The notes: a model not told the origin generated them from the letters alone. Counted from the stretch's first letter, positions 47,460 to 58,852 are shown. The stretch: 64,000 bases of DNA from Diadophis punctatus similis (GCA_023053685.1 JALIGW010000002.1:46860778-46924777); one strand, 5' to 3'. Translations and numbers: made by a program.

Positions 47460-49150
47460 GCACAGCAACTGATGTCTCTGGTACTCACAGAAAGAAGACA
47501 TGACTGACAATTGTGTAGCTGGAGCCAAAATTTGTAACTGTCAATGCTATGAACCCAAAGAAGCAACCCTGGTTATTCTCATGGACAATATTTGTGGAGC
47601 ACTGTACTCCAGTAGTTCAACTCCCACCTAGGTGGATGATTTCAGAAAGTAGAATTGGATTATTGCTTCTTTGCAGTGTTACAAAACACTATTCTTTCCC
47701 CAAAGCACTATACTTGTTTATTTAGCAGTCCATCTCATGTATGGCATACAATAAAAAAAATAATCACATCTGCCAGCTCCTTCAGTAAACCATATGATCC
47801 AGGAAACTTGAACTCATTCAGAGAAGCTAGATGTTCTCCAACCAATTCCTCCCTGTTTTGTCATGCATTGCCCTTCTGTCTCCCATGGAGCTGCTTTTGA
47901 CAATATTTTCCTTTTGTGTAAAGACAGATGCAGAAAAGGAATTAGCAATTCTGCTTTTTCCTTGCTGCCTGTCACCTTCTTGACATCTTCCCCCACTAGT
48001 GGACCAACTATTTCCTTGATTTTCCTCTTGTTCTTTCAATATTGAAAGATTCCCCCCCCCTGCATTTTTGGCATTTGTTGTAAGTCTTAGCTCATTCACT
48101 GAAACATAGTGCATAAATCGAATATGATCCACGAAACTTCAAGCAGAGAATCGTCGCAGCATATCTGTACACACGGAAATAGGAAAATCTGCATGTGTGG
48201 GTGAACAGATCTGCTTTAGCATTTTTACTTGACTTAAGCCTAACTAGAAAAGGTTGGAATTCTAATAAATAGAATTATGTTATCACTTGATTTAGAGTAT
48301 TCAAAATATAACCTTACTAAAGACAATATGACAAGGGTTAAGTAATAAAGTAATGGCATCCATAATTCCAATAGACACTGAAGCTATCATTTGCTAACCT
48401 ATGTATGTAATGACTCTTCTTTTCCTAGACATGAGCATTAATGATCCTTGAATTTAGTCAAATGGCAGCCTGCATTCAAAGGCATTTGTCTCATTTTCTC
48501 ACAAGAATGGAATTAAAGAAGGTTGCTTAGGTATCAGCCTCTATTTATGTGATATTAATTAACCATTGACTCAAGCCCTGATATTTATTACTCTGCTAAC
48601 CTTTTCATGAACAAAGCCATTAAGCACCTTTATATTGTTGTCTACAAATTAAAAAATAATAAAATAAAATGAAGAGACTAACAATGTTTTTTGCAACATT
48701 TATTTTAGCGTTTGAAGGTTAATGTCTAATGTTTCTCTAAGAATGTAATTTCCTTCAATGTTTAATGGGTGGCAGCTCCCCAATACTCTGAACCTGCCAT
48801 ATAAATCGATGACATCCCTGCAGTACACTTAATTTGTTCCCTTGAAAAGCAATTTGCTTCTGGTAAATGTTTGTTAGATAATCTCCTACGCAATATTTTT
48901 ATACAGTCTACATATTTGCAGCTGGTGCTTCATCATCTGAATAAAGACATTTAGAAGTATATTCATGACAGATTTTTTTCCCTAAGCTCCAGAAGTTCAA
49001 ATCCATGGGAATTAAAAATACGTGGGAAAATGTGTCTCAGAATGTACTTCCTTTCTTTCATGGTGGATGGCCATAATTGCAGGCAGTGCAGATACATGAC
49101 ACTTCAATCACATATACACTTTAGCCACTTGCAACTATGCTTAATGGTTT
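47460..49150. other. Repeat-poor stretch, possible conserved non-coding DNA
   Basis: No gene is visible. 48440-48960 is notable for even base composition, TAAT-type homeodomain cores (ATTAATTAACC at about 48556) and absence of repeats, a texture typical of conserved non-coding elements. This is a texture argument only. Confidence 0.35.
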
Positions 49151-49156
49151 TCCCAA

Positions 49157-49700
49157 TTCCTTCCTTCCTTCCTTCCTTCCTCCCTCCCTCCCTCCCTCCT
49201 TCCCTCCCTCCTTCCCTCCTTCCATCCCTTTCTCCTTCCCTCCTTCCCTCCCTCTCCCCCCTCCTCTTCCACTTCCTCCTCCTCCTCCTCTCCCTCCTCT
49301 TCCTCCTCCTCCCACCCTCCTTTCCTTCCTTCCTTCCTTCCTTCTTCCCTCCCTCCCCCTCTTCTTCCACTTCCTCCTCCTCCTCTCCCTCCTCCTCCTC
49401 CTCCCACCCTCCTTTCCTTCCTTCCTCCCTCCCTCCTTCCCTTCCTCTCCCCCTCCTCTTCGACTACCTCGTTCTCCTCCTCTCCCACCTCTTCCTCCTC
49501 CTCCCACCCTCCTTTCCTTCCTTCCTCCCTCCCTCCCTCCCTTCTTCCCTCCCTCCCTCCCTTCCTCCTTCCCTCCCTCCCTCTCTCCCCTCCTCTTCCA
49601 CTTCCTCCTCCTCTCCCTCCTCTTCCTCCTCCTCCCACCCTCCTTTCCTTCCTTCTTTCCTTCCTTCCTTCCTTCCTTCCTTCCTTCCTTCCTTCCTTCC
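49157..49700. repeat. About 545-bp homopyrimidine tract
   Basis: CCTT, CCCT, CTC and TCCTCC units form a nearly pure pyrimidine strand with few purines. A larger unit containing CTCCCACCCTCCTTTCC recurs at about 49309, 49400, 49497 and 49629, so the tract also has a loose higher-order repeat of about 90-130 bp. Confidence 0.95.
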
Positions 49701-49704
49701 TATA

Positions 49705-50225
49705 TTTTCTCCCCCCCCTGCCCCCATATGCTGTACTGAATTTATGGGGAAAGACTATTTGTGACAAAGGTATCCATCCTGTTAATATCCTGACTAGTAA
49801 TTTATGATTATGCTGCCATTCATCTTGCCATGCTAATTATGAATATAGTCATGTTATATAGACATTGTGATATTATTTTATTGCAAATGTCTGTCAGTAA
49901 ATTAAACATTACCTTTATGGAATAATCCAATAATCCAAAAATAAAAGAGTCTATCCAATCCAATTCTAATAAGACTCATTTAATAAATTAAGCAATTCTT
50001 CCATATTAGCCTACATCTTCTATTGTTTGCAGGAAAGGAAAGAGAGAGACACAATAGCAGTTTATACCTATGCCAGTTGCATTGCACCCCAACCCCCACC
50101 CTCTTCTTAAGAGGCCATTGCTAGTTTCCACCTTATTATATATTTTGCCCTTTTTCCAACTTTCACTTTCTGGTGAAAGTGGTTGAGAAGGTGGTTGCTG
50201 TGAACCTCCAAGGTTCCTGGATTTA
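49705..50225. other. Unassigned stretch
   Basis: No gene or repeat recognised. Confidence 0.5.
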
Positions 50226-50229
50226 AAGA

Positions 50230-51290
50230 TTATCTGTAGATGTTTAGGCCTGGATATAGGATGGAAACAGCATTGGTTGTGCTTTTCGCTGATCTCTGGT
50301 AGGAGTGGGATAGGGGTAGTGCATCCATCCCTGCTCTACTTGACCTCCTGGGGGCCTTCAATGCAATTGACTATGGTATCTAGAATGGTTTTGGGGGTTG
50401 AGAGTGGGGGAGGTGCTGTGTTGTCCTTATTCATTTCCTTCTTCTGCTACCCCCTCAGTTGGTATTGACAGGATTCAAGAGGTCCATTCCTTCCTCACAT
50501 CTTTGTGTGATCCCACAGGAGTTGGTAGTTTCTCTGCTTCTAGTTTAACATCTACATGAAGCCAGTGGGTGAGATCATCTGTAACCATGGGCTGAGATAT
50601 CATCAACATGCTGATGGTACCCAGTTGTATGTCTTAGTCTATGGTGAGTTATGTGATGCTGTGAACTCCCTCCCACAGTGCCTGAGACTGTTAAGAACTT
50701 GATGAGGATCAATGGGCTGAAGCTGAACCCCAGCAAGATGAAAAAGCTCTAGATTTAGGGGGGGAGGGGTTAGTCCATGGAAAATTGCCATCTTTTTCTT
50801 GAATGGGATTGTACTGCCACATAGAGACCCAGGGTATAATCTGGGGATTCTCCTGGACAACAACTGCTCAATGAGCAGGTATAAATCATGGCTAGGGGGT
50901 CTTAGTGCAACTGTAGAATATGCACAAGTTATGCCCTTTTCTAGATCAACAAGCTGTCTTCACCATACCCCACACCCTATTGATTAGGTAATGCTCTCCA
51001 CATGCAGCTAACATTTAAAAGTGTCAGAAAACTTTAATTGGTTCAAAATATGGTGACCCACATGGTTTTGTGCAAGTCTAGATTTGCATGTTACCTCTCT
51101 TGTGTAGTCTGCATTGGTTGCCGCTTTGCTTCTGGGTTGAATTTAAGTTATTATTTGTCTTCTCTAAAGTCTTACATGGCCTAAGGCCAGATTATCCAAA
51201 GAACTGTGTTTTCCCAGTTACATCTACCTGACCCATCAGAGTGGGGAGGCAGGGTATGTTATGGGTCCCCTTTGTTAAGGAGATTCATCT
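50230..51290 (+). mobile_element. L2-type LINE reverse transcriptase relic
   Basis: The plus strand shows degraded RT landmarks in order: LLDLLGAFNAID (motif A region, near 50335-50370), a DPTG-like replacement of the usual PQG motif near 50511, FNIYMKPVGEII and YHQHADGTQLY, where the catalytic YADD box has become HADG (50607-50618), and INGLKLNPSKMKKL. Later parts include a LHWLPL-like remnant near 51110 and SLTWP. Frames are broken repeatedly, so it is dead. Confidence 0.82.
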
Positions 51291-51459
51291 AGTGGAATCA
51301 AGATGAAGGAACTTCTAAATCGTGGTTCCCTGGTGGAACATATGATGGAACATTATCCCTGCAGATATAATATTGCTCTCAACCACCACCATGATACTCT
51401 TTCAAAAAGTTCTGCAGGCAGGATTTTACCATTGGGCATAGGGATCCCAGGTAATTCCA

Positions 51460-52303
51460 GGAAGTTACAGAAACCTTGGAGGCAAGTGATCATGCAATAT
51501 TGGAATTCAACATTATGCAAACACAAGCAGTAGAACAAAGTAAAACTAGAGTCTTGGACTTTAAGAGAGCTAATTTAAATATGAGCCAGCAGTGTGCAGC
51601 AGCTGCCAAAAATGCCAACAGAGTTCTAGGCTGCAATAACAGAGGGATAGAATCAAGATCACATGAAGTGTTAATACCACTTTATAATGCCTTGGTAAGG
51701 CCACACTTGGAATACTGCATTCAGTTTTGGTCGCCACGATGTAAAAAGGATGTTGAGACTCTAGAAAGAGTGCAGAGAAGAGCAACAAAGATGATTAGGG
51801 GACTGAAGGCTAAAACATATGAAGAATGATTGCAAGAACTGGGTATGTCTAGTTTAATGAAAAGAAGGACTACAGGAGGCATGATAGCAGTGTTCCAATA
51901 TCTCAGGGGTTGCCACAAAGAAGAGGGAGTCAAACTATTCTCCAAAGCACCTGAGGGTAGAACAAGAAGCAATGGGTAGAAACTAATTAAGGAGAGAAGC
52001 AACTTAGAACTAAGGAGAAATTTCCTGACAGTTAGAACAATTAATCAGTGGAACAGCTTGCCTCCAGAAGTTGTGAATGCTCCAACACTAGAAGTTTTTA
52101 AGAAGATGTTGGATAACGATTTGTCTGAAGTGGTGTAGGGTTTCCTGCCTAAGCAGGGAGTTGGACTAAAAGACTTCCAAGGTCCCTTCCAAATCTGTTA
52201 TTCTATTCTATTCTATTCTATTCTATTCTATTCTATTCTATTCTATTCTATTCTATTCTATTCTATTCTATTCTATTCTATTCTATTCTATTCTATTCTA
52301 TTC
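51460..52303 (+). mobile_element. Internally deleted CR1 LINE with (TTCTA)n tail
   Basis: The 117-codon frame at 51476-51829 starts with the C-terminal endonuclease signature SDHAILEF, runs through VLDFKRANLN and passes directly, in frame, to SQQCAAAAKNANRVLG and VLIPLYNALVRPHLEYCIQF, WSPRCKKDVETLERVQRRAT, the RT C-terminal region. The whole catalytic RT core expected between them is missing. After a stop, the rest of ORF2 continues in other frames (ERSNLELRRNFLTVRTINQW, SLPPEVV, LEVFKKMLDNDLSEVV) and ends GGTCCCTTCCAAATCTGTTA plus (TTCTA)n at 52200-52303. Confidence 0.88.
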
Positions 52304-52399
52304 GTATGGGGTCCATTAAGTGATTTAGTTGATTTTTGTTTCCAAAGGGGTTGAGATTTATTGGGTTTTGTATTTTAGTTCCACGTCGGTAAGTATCCA

Positions 52400-53400
52400 C
52401 TGCAATTTTTTTGTAAATGTTTTTATTTTTCTTAAATATAGAAAGAGCAAAAAATTCTATATAAACAGTGTGTTGTCTGGATACAGATAGTTTGAGTAAT
52501 AATCATCATCATAATAACAATAGAATTCATGACATTAGTCATAATCATATCATTGCAGTAATGTCTCATCATAACCTTAATAATAAACATATAATGCTTA
52601 ATTATACATTTGATAAACCATTTTTACAAAATTAGTCATTCTCTTGCATTTAAAAAAATCTAACGTTAACCATTGGTAAAATGGATCCTAAATTAAGAAA
52701 TATTATATGTCTTCCTTGTCTTTAATTTTAAGTGTTAGTCTATTTATTTCTGCACATTCTAATACTTTTAAAAAAAATTATATTCTCTTCTGTAGGAATC
52801 TCTATACTCTTCCAGTGTTGTGCAAATGTAAATCTAGCCGCCGATAATACATATAATATTAAATACATGTTTCCTTTAGTATATTTTTCTGGTATAATAC
52901 CCAACAGAAATATTTCCGGTTTTCAGTCTATGTGTGTTTTGTCATTTTTTCCATCCAAATGTGTATTTTTTTTCCAGTTTTTTTTTTTTTTTTTGCCTTA
53001 GGGCACGTCCACCACATGTGGTAATATGAGTCTGGTGTCTGGTTACATTTCTAGCACTTAGCTGACCTGTCCTTAAACATCTTGGCTAGTCTTGCTGGTG
53101 GAAAGCGCCATCTGTAAAACATTTTATATAGGTTTTCTTTGTATGCTGTTGACATTGTTAATGTTTAATTCCTCTCCCACGGCTTTTGCCATTTGTCTAA
53201 TTCTATCAAGTAGCCAAAGTTTTTAGCCCACACTATCATAGTTTCCTTTACTTGTTCTTCTTCCATTAGTATCCAGGGTGCATTGGGCAGCCATATATAT
53301 TTTTTTTCTAAATACTTAAATAAATAACCTGGAATCCCCTTCAGCCAGCATGGCCAAAGTTGTAGCCCCTATATATCTAGATAGCTTTAGACTTATGGAC
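52400..53400 (-). mobile_element. L1 LINE ORF2 C-terminal relic
   Basis: On the minus strand, near 52995-53070, the translation reads CxKCNQTPDSYYHMWWTCP, the Cys/His-rich motif at the ORF2 C-terminus of vertebrate L1. Upstream of it (53085-53110) lies WRFPPARLAKMFK, and further parts at 53160-53300 fit the region before the motif. Stops and frameshifts are frequent. The 3' side at about 52400-52450 is A-rich on the minus strand. Borders approximate. Confidence 0.8.
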
Positions 53401-53486
53401 TGCGGTAAACATATGAATGTATAAATTAAAAAAGGAACCTAACCTTCATCCCTCCCTCCCCCTCTCTCTCTTCCTCCCCCTCTCTC

Positions 53487-53541
<55 letters not shown>

Positions 53542-53568
53542 ATGTGCGTGCGTGTGTGTGTGTGTGTA
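53487..53568. repeat. (GT)n microsatellite
   Basis: About 40 GT units with a CGCATGTGCGTGC interruption; purine-pyrimidine alternation favours Z-DNA. Preceded by a CT-rich run at 53444-53486. Confidence 0.96.
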
Positions 53569-53569
53569 C

Positions 53570-54040
53570 ACAGACAAAAGCTAAAGAGGGAGAAAAGAAA
53601 GAAAGGCACAATCATTTCACGATTTATAGACAAAAGTAGTTCAGCAATAACATTAATATAACAAAGTCAACACAGAAATTTATAAAAAATATCTTAGCAG
53701 TTATTTATTTCCTAGTGTGCTACTGTATAATTATACATTCAGACTATAGGAACAGCACATAATTGTTTAAAAACATCTGTATCCAATTTTTCTTAAATTT
53801 AGCAACTTGAGGAGAGAACAATTGTCTTCTTTGTAAAGCAGAGCTTTCTCTTCCAGTTTGGCTTAAGTTCAGCTGCTTAGAAACCACTCTTTGTATTCTT
53901 CTGTAAATGGGATAGCACAAGCTTGCACTTGGCAAAAGGTTTCACTCTATTTGGACAGGTAATGTTCATCAATTCTAGTATGATCAATGCTGCAAACAGT
54001 TCTACAAAAAGGTTCCTCTGAAAGTTTTGGGTAGAAATAT
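53570..54040. other. Unassigned stretch
   Basis: No gene or repeat recognised. Confidence 0.5.
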
Positions 54041-54042
54041 GA

Positions 54043-55022
54043 GAATAGAATAGAATAGAATAGAATAGAATAGAATAGAATAGAATAGAATAGAATAGAA
54101 TAGAATAGAATAGAATAGAATTTTTTTATTGGCCAAGTGTGATTGGACACACAAGGAATTTGTCTTGGTGCATATGCTCTCAGTGTACATAAAAGAAAAG
54201 ATACGTTCGTCAAGAATCATAAGGTACAACACTTAATGATAGTCTGGGTACAAATAAGCAATCAAATCATATTAGGAACCAGTCAATATAAATCGTAAGG
54301 ATACAAGCAACAAAGTTACAGTCATACAGTCATTAGTGGGAGGAGATGGGTGATGGGAACGATGAGAAGATTAATAGTAGTGCAGACTTAGTAAATAGTT
54401 TGACAGTGTTGAGGGAATTATTTGTTTAGCAGAATGATGGCATTCGAGAAAAAAATGTTCTTGTGTCTTGTTCTGGTGTGCAGTGCTCTATAGCATTGTT
54501 TTGAGGGTAGGAGTTGAAACAGTTTGTGTCCAGGATGTGAGGGGTCTGTAAATATTTTCACAGCCCTCTTTTTGACTCGTGCAGTATACAGGACCTCAAT
54601 GGAAGGCAGGTTGGTAGCAATTGTTTTTTCTGCAGTTCTGATTATCTTCTGAAGTCTGTGTCTGTCTTGTTGTTTTGCAGAACCAAACCAGTTATAGAGG
54701 TGCAGATGACAGACTCAATAATTCCTCTGTAGAACTGTATCAGCAGCTCCTTGGGCAGTTTGAGCTTTCTGAGTTGGCGCAGAAAGAACATTCTTTGTTG
54801 TGCTTTTTTGATGACATTTTTGATGTTAGGTGTCCATTTTAGATTTTACGATATGGTAGAACCTAGAAATTTGAAGGTCTATACTGTTGATGCTGTGTTG
54901 TCTAGTATTGTAAGAGGTGGAAGTATGGGTGGGTTTCTCCTAAAGTCTACCAACATTTCTACGGTTTTGAGTGTATTCAGTTCCAGATTGTTCCGGTCGC
55001 ACCACAAGGTTAGTTGTTCAAC
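54043..55022 (-). mobile_element. 5'-truncated CR1/Rex-like LINE with (TAGAA)n tail
   Basis: The minus strand runs from a snap-back 5' junction (54999-55059) through VEQLTLWCDRNNLELNTLKT, VDFRRNPP, an FLGS-like turn, RMFFLRQLRKLKLPKELLIQ and FYRGIIESVI, then to the 3' region and the GCATATGCACCAAGACAAAT..GGCCAATAAA end. It is bordered by (GAATA)n at 54043-54120. The 3' end is the one seen alone at 3922-3990. The RT catalytic core is absent because of 5' truncation. Confidence 0.88.
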
Positions 55023-55059
55023 CTCCCATCTGTATGTTGAACAACTAACCTTGTGGTGC
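54999..55059. repeat. Perfect 24-bp inverted repeat at LINE 5' junction
   Basis: 54999-55022 and 55036-55059 are exact reverse complements (GCACCACAAGGTTAG.. and ..CTAACCTTGTGGTGC) around a 13-nt loop. The inner arm is LINE coding sequence (the QLTLWC region); the outer arm is an inverted copy of it at the truncation point. Confidence 0.95.
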
Positions 55060-55390
55060 AACTGGACTTTGCATATACATATTTTCATTTTTTCTTGGCA
55101 ATCCCCAAGTGGGGATGCAATGGAATTAAGAGTAGTTAAAACATCTATTTTAAAAACAATGTAGTCAATCTGTTAGAAAGAAATTCAGTTTGTTCCAAAC
55201 TGGGATAAGAAAAAGAATGCAGAACATAGGTAGTTGCTTGAAGCAGAATGAAGTTTATTTCTTAGAGTACAATAGAGACAAAGTACCAAATCAGCTATTG
55301 GAGGTGGCCACCCTGATCCCTTCCCCACAAGTCCCTTATATAGGAAAACCTTGCCTTTGTTCTCTGAAGATGCTCAGAAAAAGACAACCC
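55060..55390. other. Unassigned stretch, maybe LTR-derived
   Basis: About 55185-55390 includes GAAGTTTATTTCTTAGAG, which could be an antisense polyadenylation region, and CCCTTATATAGG, TATA-like. No paired ends or target duplication found, so no element is called. Confidence 0.3.
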
Positions 55391-55399
55391 TTTAGAAAT

Positions 55400-55731
55400 T
55401 TTATTTATTTATTTATTTATTTATAATTAAATTTATATACCGCCCTTCTCCAGGGGACTCAGGGCGGTGAACAGCCAAGTAAAAACACAATATAAACATT
55501 AAAATATATATACATTTAAAAGAAAATATTTGATGTGGCCCTGATTTAAGACAATACAATTAAAATTTGGTAAAATCTTAAAAACCCCAAAAACTTTATC
55601 ACTATTGATAAAAATAGTACGTCTTGAGGGCATGGCGGAAGGTGGCCAGGTCATGAATGGTTCTTAAGTCTGGAGGGAGCTGGTTCCAGAGGGTGGGTGC
55701 TCCCACAGAGAAGGCCCTCCCCCTGGGAGTA
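55400..55731 (-). mobile_element. 5'-truncated L2 LINE with exact 9-bp target duplication
   Basis: On the minus strand it runs from CCCACAGAGAAGG-complement sequence through the CCGCCCTGAGTCCCCTGGAG 3' end to a (TAAA)n tail. Both sides carry TTTAGAAAT (55391-55399 and 55732-55740), so integration borders are clear. Confidence 0.88.
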
Positions 55732-55799
55732 TTTAGAAATACTTAGAAAGTGTAATTGCCCATCCAAGCCACGTCCACCCCGGCCATACTTACCCAGTT

Positions 55800-55862
55800 C
55801 CCCAAAGTCAAACACAACCCTGATGTGGCCCTCAATGAAATTGAGTTTGACACCCCTGCAAC
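55800..55862. mobile_element. Right end of a hAT-like MITE
   Basis: CTGATGTGGCCCTCAATGAA through GAGTTTGACACCCCTGC is the terminal part of a CAGGGGTGTCAAACTC-type element by memory of squamate repeats. The other end is not in place. Confidence 0.45.
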
Positions 55863-55919
55863 AGGGTAATCTGCTTCCTTATATAAAGCAGTATATATGA
55901 AGATCACTTTTCCCCAACA

Positions 55920-56054
55920 ATGTCTATGGAGATTCTCAGTCATCCAGGTCATTGTTGTCCAAAAGGTGCTTTTTTCAAGAGGCAAGTCCAGATGCTTCTT
56001 GAAAAAAGCACCTTTGGGACAACCATGACCTGGACTGAGAATCTCCATAGACAT
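55920..56054. repeat. Large palindrome, about 58-bp arms
   Basis: Left arm 55920-55979 (ATGTCTATGGAGATTCTCAG..GCTTTTTTCAAG) pairs with right arm about 55996-56054 (CTTGAAAAAAGCACC..GAATCTCCATAGACAT) around a loop of about 16 nt, with a few mismatches and a small gap. Its right arm matches 11970-12030. Confidence 0.88.
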
Positions 56055-57530
56055 TTAGCTATGCACTTTGGATTAACCCACTCAAATGGTACAGGAGTAC
56101 CAAAATTTTCAGAAAAATTGCAGACTGCAGGGACCATTTGCACTTCAGTTTGAAAGGCAGATAGCACAGATCCATCTCCAACAGCCTGCGCCTGTGTTCC
56201 ACAGTGAAGGGACACAGGGTAGAAAATATCCTGCAGAAAGCACAGCTTCAATTTCTCAATGATACCAGAAAGTTCAGTTGCCTCATGAAAAAAGCACCTT
56301 TGGGCTAACATTGTCAACTTGCACATTAGATCTAAATACATCTAATTCTCAGCAATGACTATTCTGATTGGAGAATTCTAGGCACTAGAAGCCACACATC
56401 CTGAAGTTGTCATAGCTGAGAAACATTTGTGTAGAAGAACAGTTTTTAGCAATAGCATTCATCTGTAATATATTGATTTCTCACTTTTCATATCTGCATG
56501 TTAAATTGTTAAAATCCTTACAGATTAATAGCTGGCTCTATGACATTATGAGACAATCCACACAACTGACGTGTTGGCTTCAGTAGTTAGGCAGGGCAAA
56601 ACTGCCTTCCCTTTGTAATTGCTGGATTAAACAAGACAACATTTATTGTGCCACATTTATCATATCACACTGATAATAGACTCAGTTGTGTAAAAAGGCA
56701 ATTGTTTTTTTCAACAGCTTTGTTTAGATATCAAAAAAAATGTATTGCATAAATAAATACATTTCTTATCTCCTCTGTGGGTTTTTTGGTCAAATTTACT
56801 TCATTAGAATTGCTGTTACTGCTTCTGTCACAGATCCCAGATTGTTGCTGAACTATCATTGAACACCTTTAACAACAACAAACGGTGCTTTTCGAAAACA
56901 ATCCTACAGGAACTAAAAGAAATACTGCCATTAATGATTTTTCTATGATCAAAAGATGAAAATAATTATACTCTGAAGGATGGGACAGAAATAACTTCTA
57001 AGCGAAGGAGTTCTAAAAACATACAGTAACCTTGTTGGAAAAAATATCTCAGTGCTTGGTTACTGAAAAGTAAAGCAATATGTTATAAATAATGAGAACT
57101 GCAGTAAATATACACAATGGTCAGTTGGTCCTGTGAACTACCTAGAAAGTATCCTACCTTTTTACACACATATCCTACACACATACAATTTATTTATTCA
57201 CAATAAGTTTATGATGCATTGCAATATTGAAAATATTGAAATCAATATAAAAGCATGCTCAATTGACCTGAATTAATACAACATTTAGTTGTCCTGAGTA
57301 ATGTAGAAACTAACAATTAATTCAAATCTTAACAGAACTAATTTAAAATACAGGACTAATGTAAAACACATGTAAATATATTTTTGCTGGATGCTTTCTC
57401 TAAATTTTTCCGGGAAAAGGAAAGGACCTGCAATAATTTCAAAAAGAGTAGACTGACAGCTTAATGGGTGAGGTTCCCTCATAATATCTTCCCCTGAGAT
57501 TTAACTATCCAGATAAGTGCAAGACACCGC
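56055..57530. other. Mostly unassigned, one repeat remnant
   Basis: About 56270-56312 (CAGAAAGTTCAGTTGCCTC, AAAAAAGCACCTTTGGG) belongs to the hairpin family of 11864 and 55920. The rest (56350-57500) shows no repeat or gene; 56640-57000 has conserved-element-like texture. The 130-codon antisense frame 55949-56341 is made of this repeat family. Confidence 0.45.
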
Positions 57531-57536
57531 CCTCTT

Positions 57537-57853
57537 TGTCAGAGGCGATAATTAATCTCACAAAGGAGAAGTTTGATCTTTTCCCGGACATCAGACATAA
57601 GAAAAGAAACCCGCAGTTTAAGAGTCTAAGTAAAAATGTTTATTTCGGTACAAAATAATAAATCCTCATTATTCTACATCTCTGATATAAAAATAGGTCT
57701 TGCTTCAATGGAAGCCAGGAACAGAAGGAGAGAATGGAATGTACACATGCGTACAAGAACATATCAATCACGTGCTCAGGAATAAACCATTATAATGAAT
57801 AGGGATGCAGCTCCCTGCATATACATATAACAGGCAATAATCACTGTGTGACA
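57537..57853 (-). mobile_element. Solo LTR with 5-bp target duplication, second family
   Basis: TGTCAGAGGCGATAATT at the left and CACTGTGTGACA at the right (TG..CA ends), flanked by exact CTCTT at 57532-57536 and 57854-57858. On the minus strand AATAAA lies near 57638-57643, about 100 bp before the 3' end, which sets the orientation. No internal genes remain. The sequence differs from the LTR at 35769. Confidence 0.8.
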
Positions 57854-57859
57854 CTCTTC

Positions 57860-58675
57860 TTACAAAACTTTTTTTCCAAAATTCTCTTCTTCTTTAAAAG
57901 AATTTCAAAAGCAAACTCTTTCACCAACTGGAGTGAGAATGACTAGGAAAAATGAAGGAGGATTTCTCAGTCTGGCACTAGCAAGGATACATTTCAAAAG
58001 ATTGTTAGCAGACAAGACTTTCCGTGCAATCTCCCACATCATTTATGGGAAAGTTATAATATTGTGCAGTTATAAGCAGCTGAGAGTATTCTACATCTGC
58101 TCTTCAGCTGTCTTGGTCATTGTTCTGCCATGTTGCCTGTCACATATATGATGGCAGACTGAAACATTAGTTATATTGGGAATGGCCTGACTGAATTTCA
58201 CAGTGATCAGAAGAACTTCCACTCACAATGCATAAAGGAAGGCAGACATTTTACATTCTATTTTCCTAGTGCACAAAGTTAGAATGGTCAGTCACTCATG
58301 CCTATTAACAAACATTCTTGAAATGCCAGCATGAACAAATGTTAAAATTGACTTCACTTGTAAGAAACCTCCACCACCCACCACCCGACAGCTGCTCACC
58401 CAACGGTCCCCCTTGAATAAAGCGCTTCAGAAAAGTTGACTGCAAGTTGTGATGCCAGTGGAAATGTATCCTTAACACATAGAAGCAGGTGCTGGTGTGT
58501 TTGGGGTGAGAAGTGCCTTGCTAAAGCCATAAATATTGATTTTGAAAGATGCAATATTCAAAATATTGGCATATAAAATCTGAAAAATTATGCAATCGTA
58601 ACAAATATCTAATTGGTACTGAAATGTGATATTAGATATTTTAAAAAATTCATTTCATGCATGTCTCAGTGCGAA
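57860..58675. other. Unassigned stretch
   Basis: No gene or repeat recognised. Contains a CCACCACCCACCACCCG run at about 58371. Confidence 0.5.

Positions 58676-58852
<177 letters not shown>

Noticed and set aside
49030..49767. Open frames of 87-244 codons rich in Pro/Ser/Leu or Arg/Glu/Gly
   Set aside because: They are translations of the polypyrimidine tract on both strands.
55949..56341. 130-codon antisense frame with varied composition
   Set aside because: It lies over a palindromic dispersed repeat whose relatives are elsewhere in the window. No domain, start context or splice structure supports a gene.
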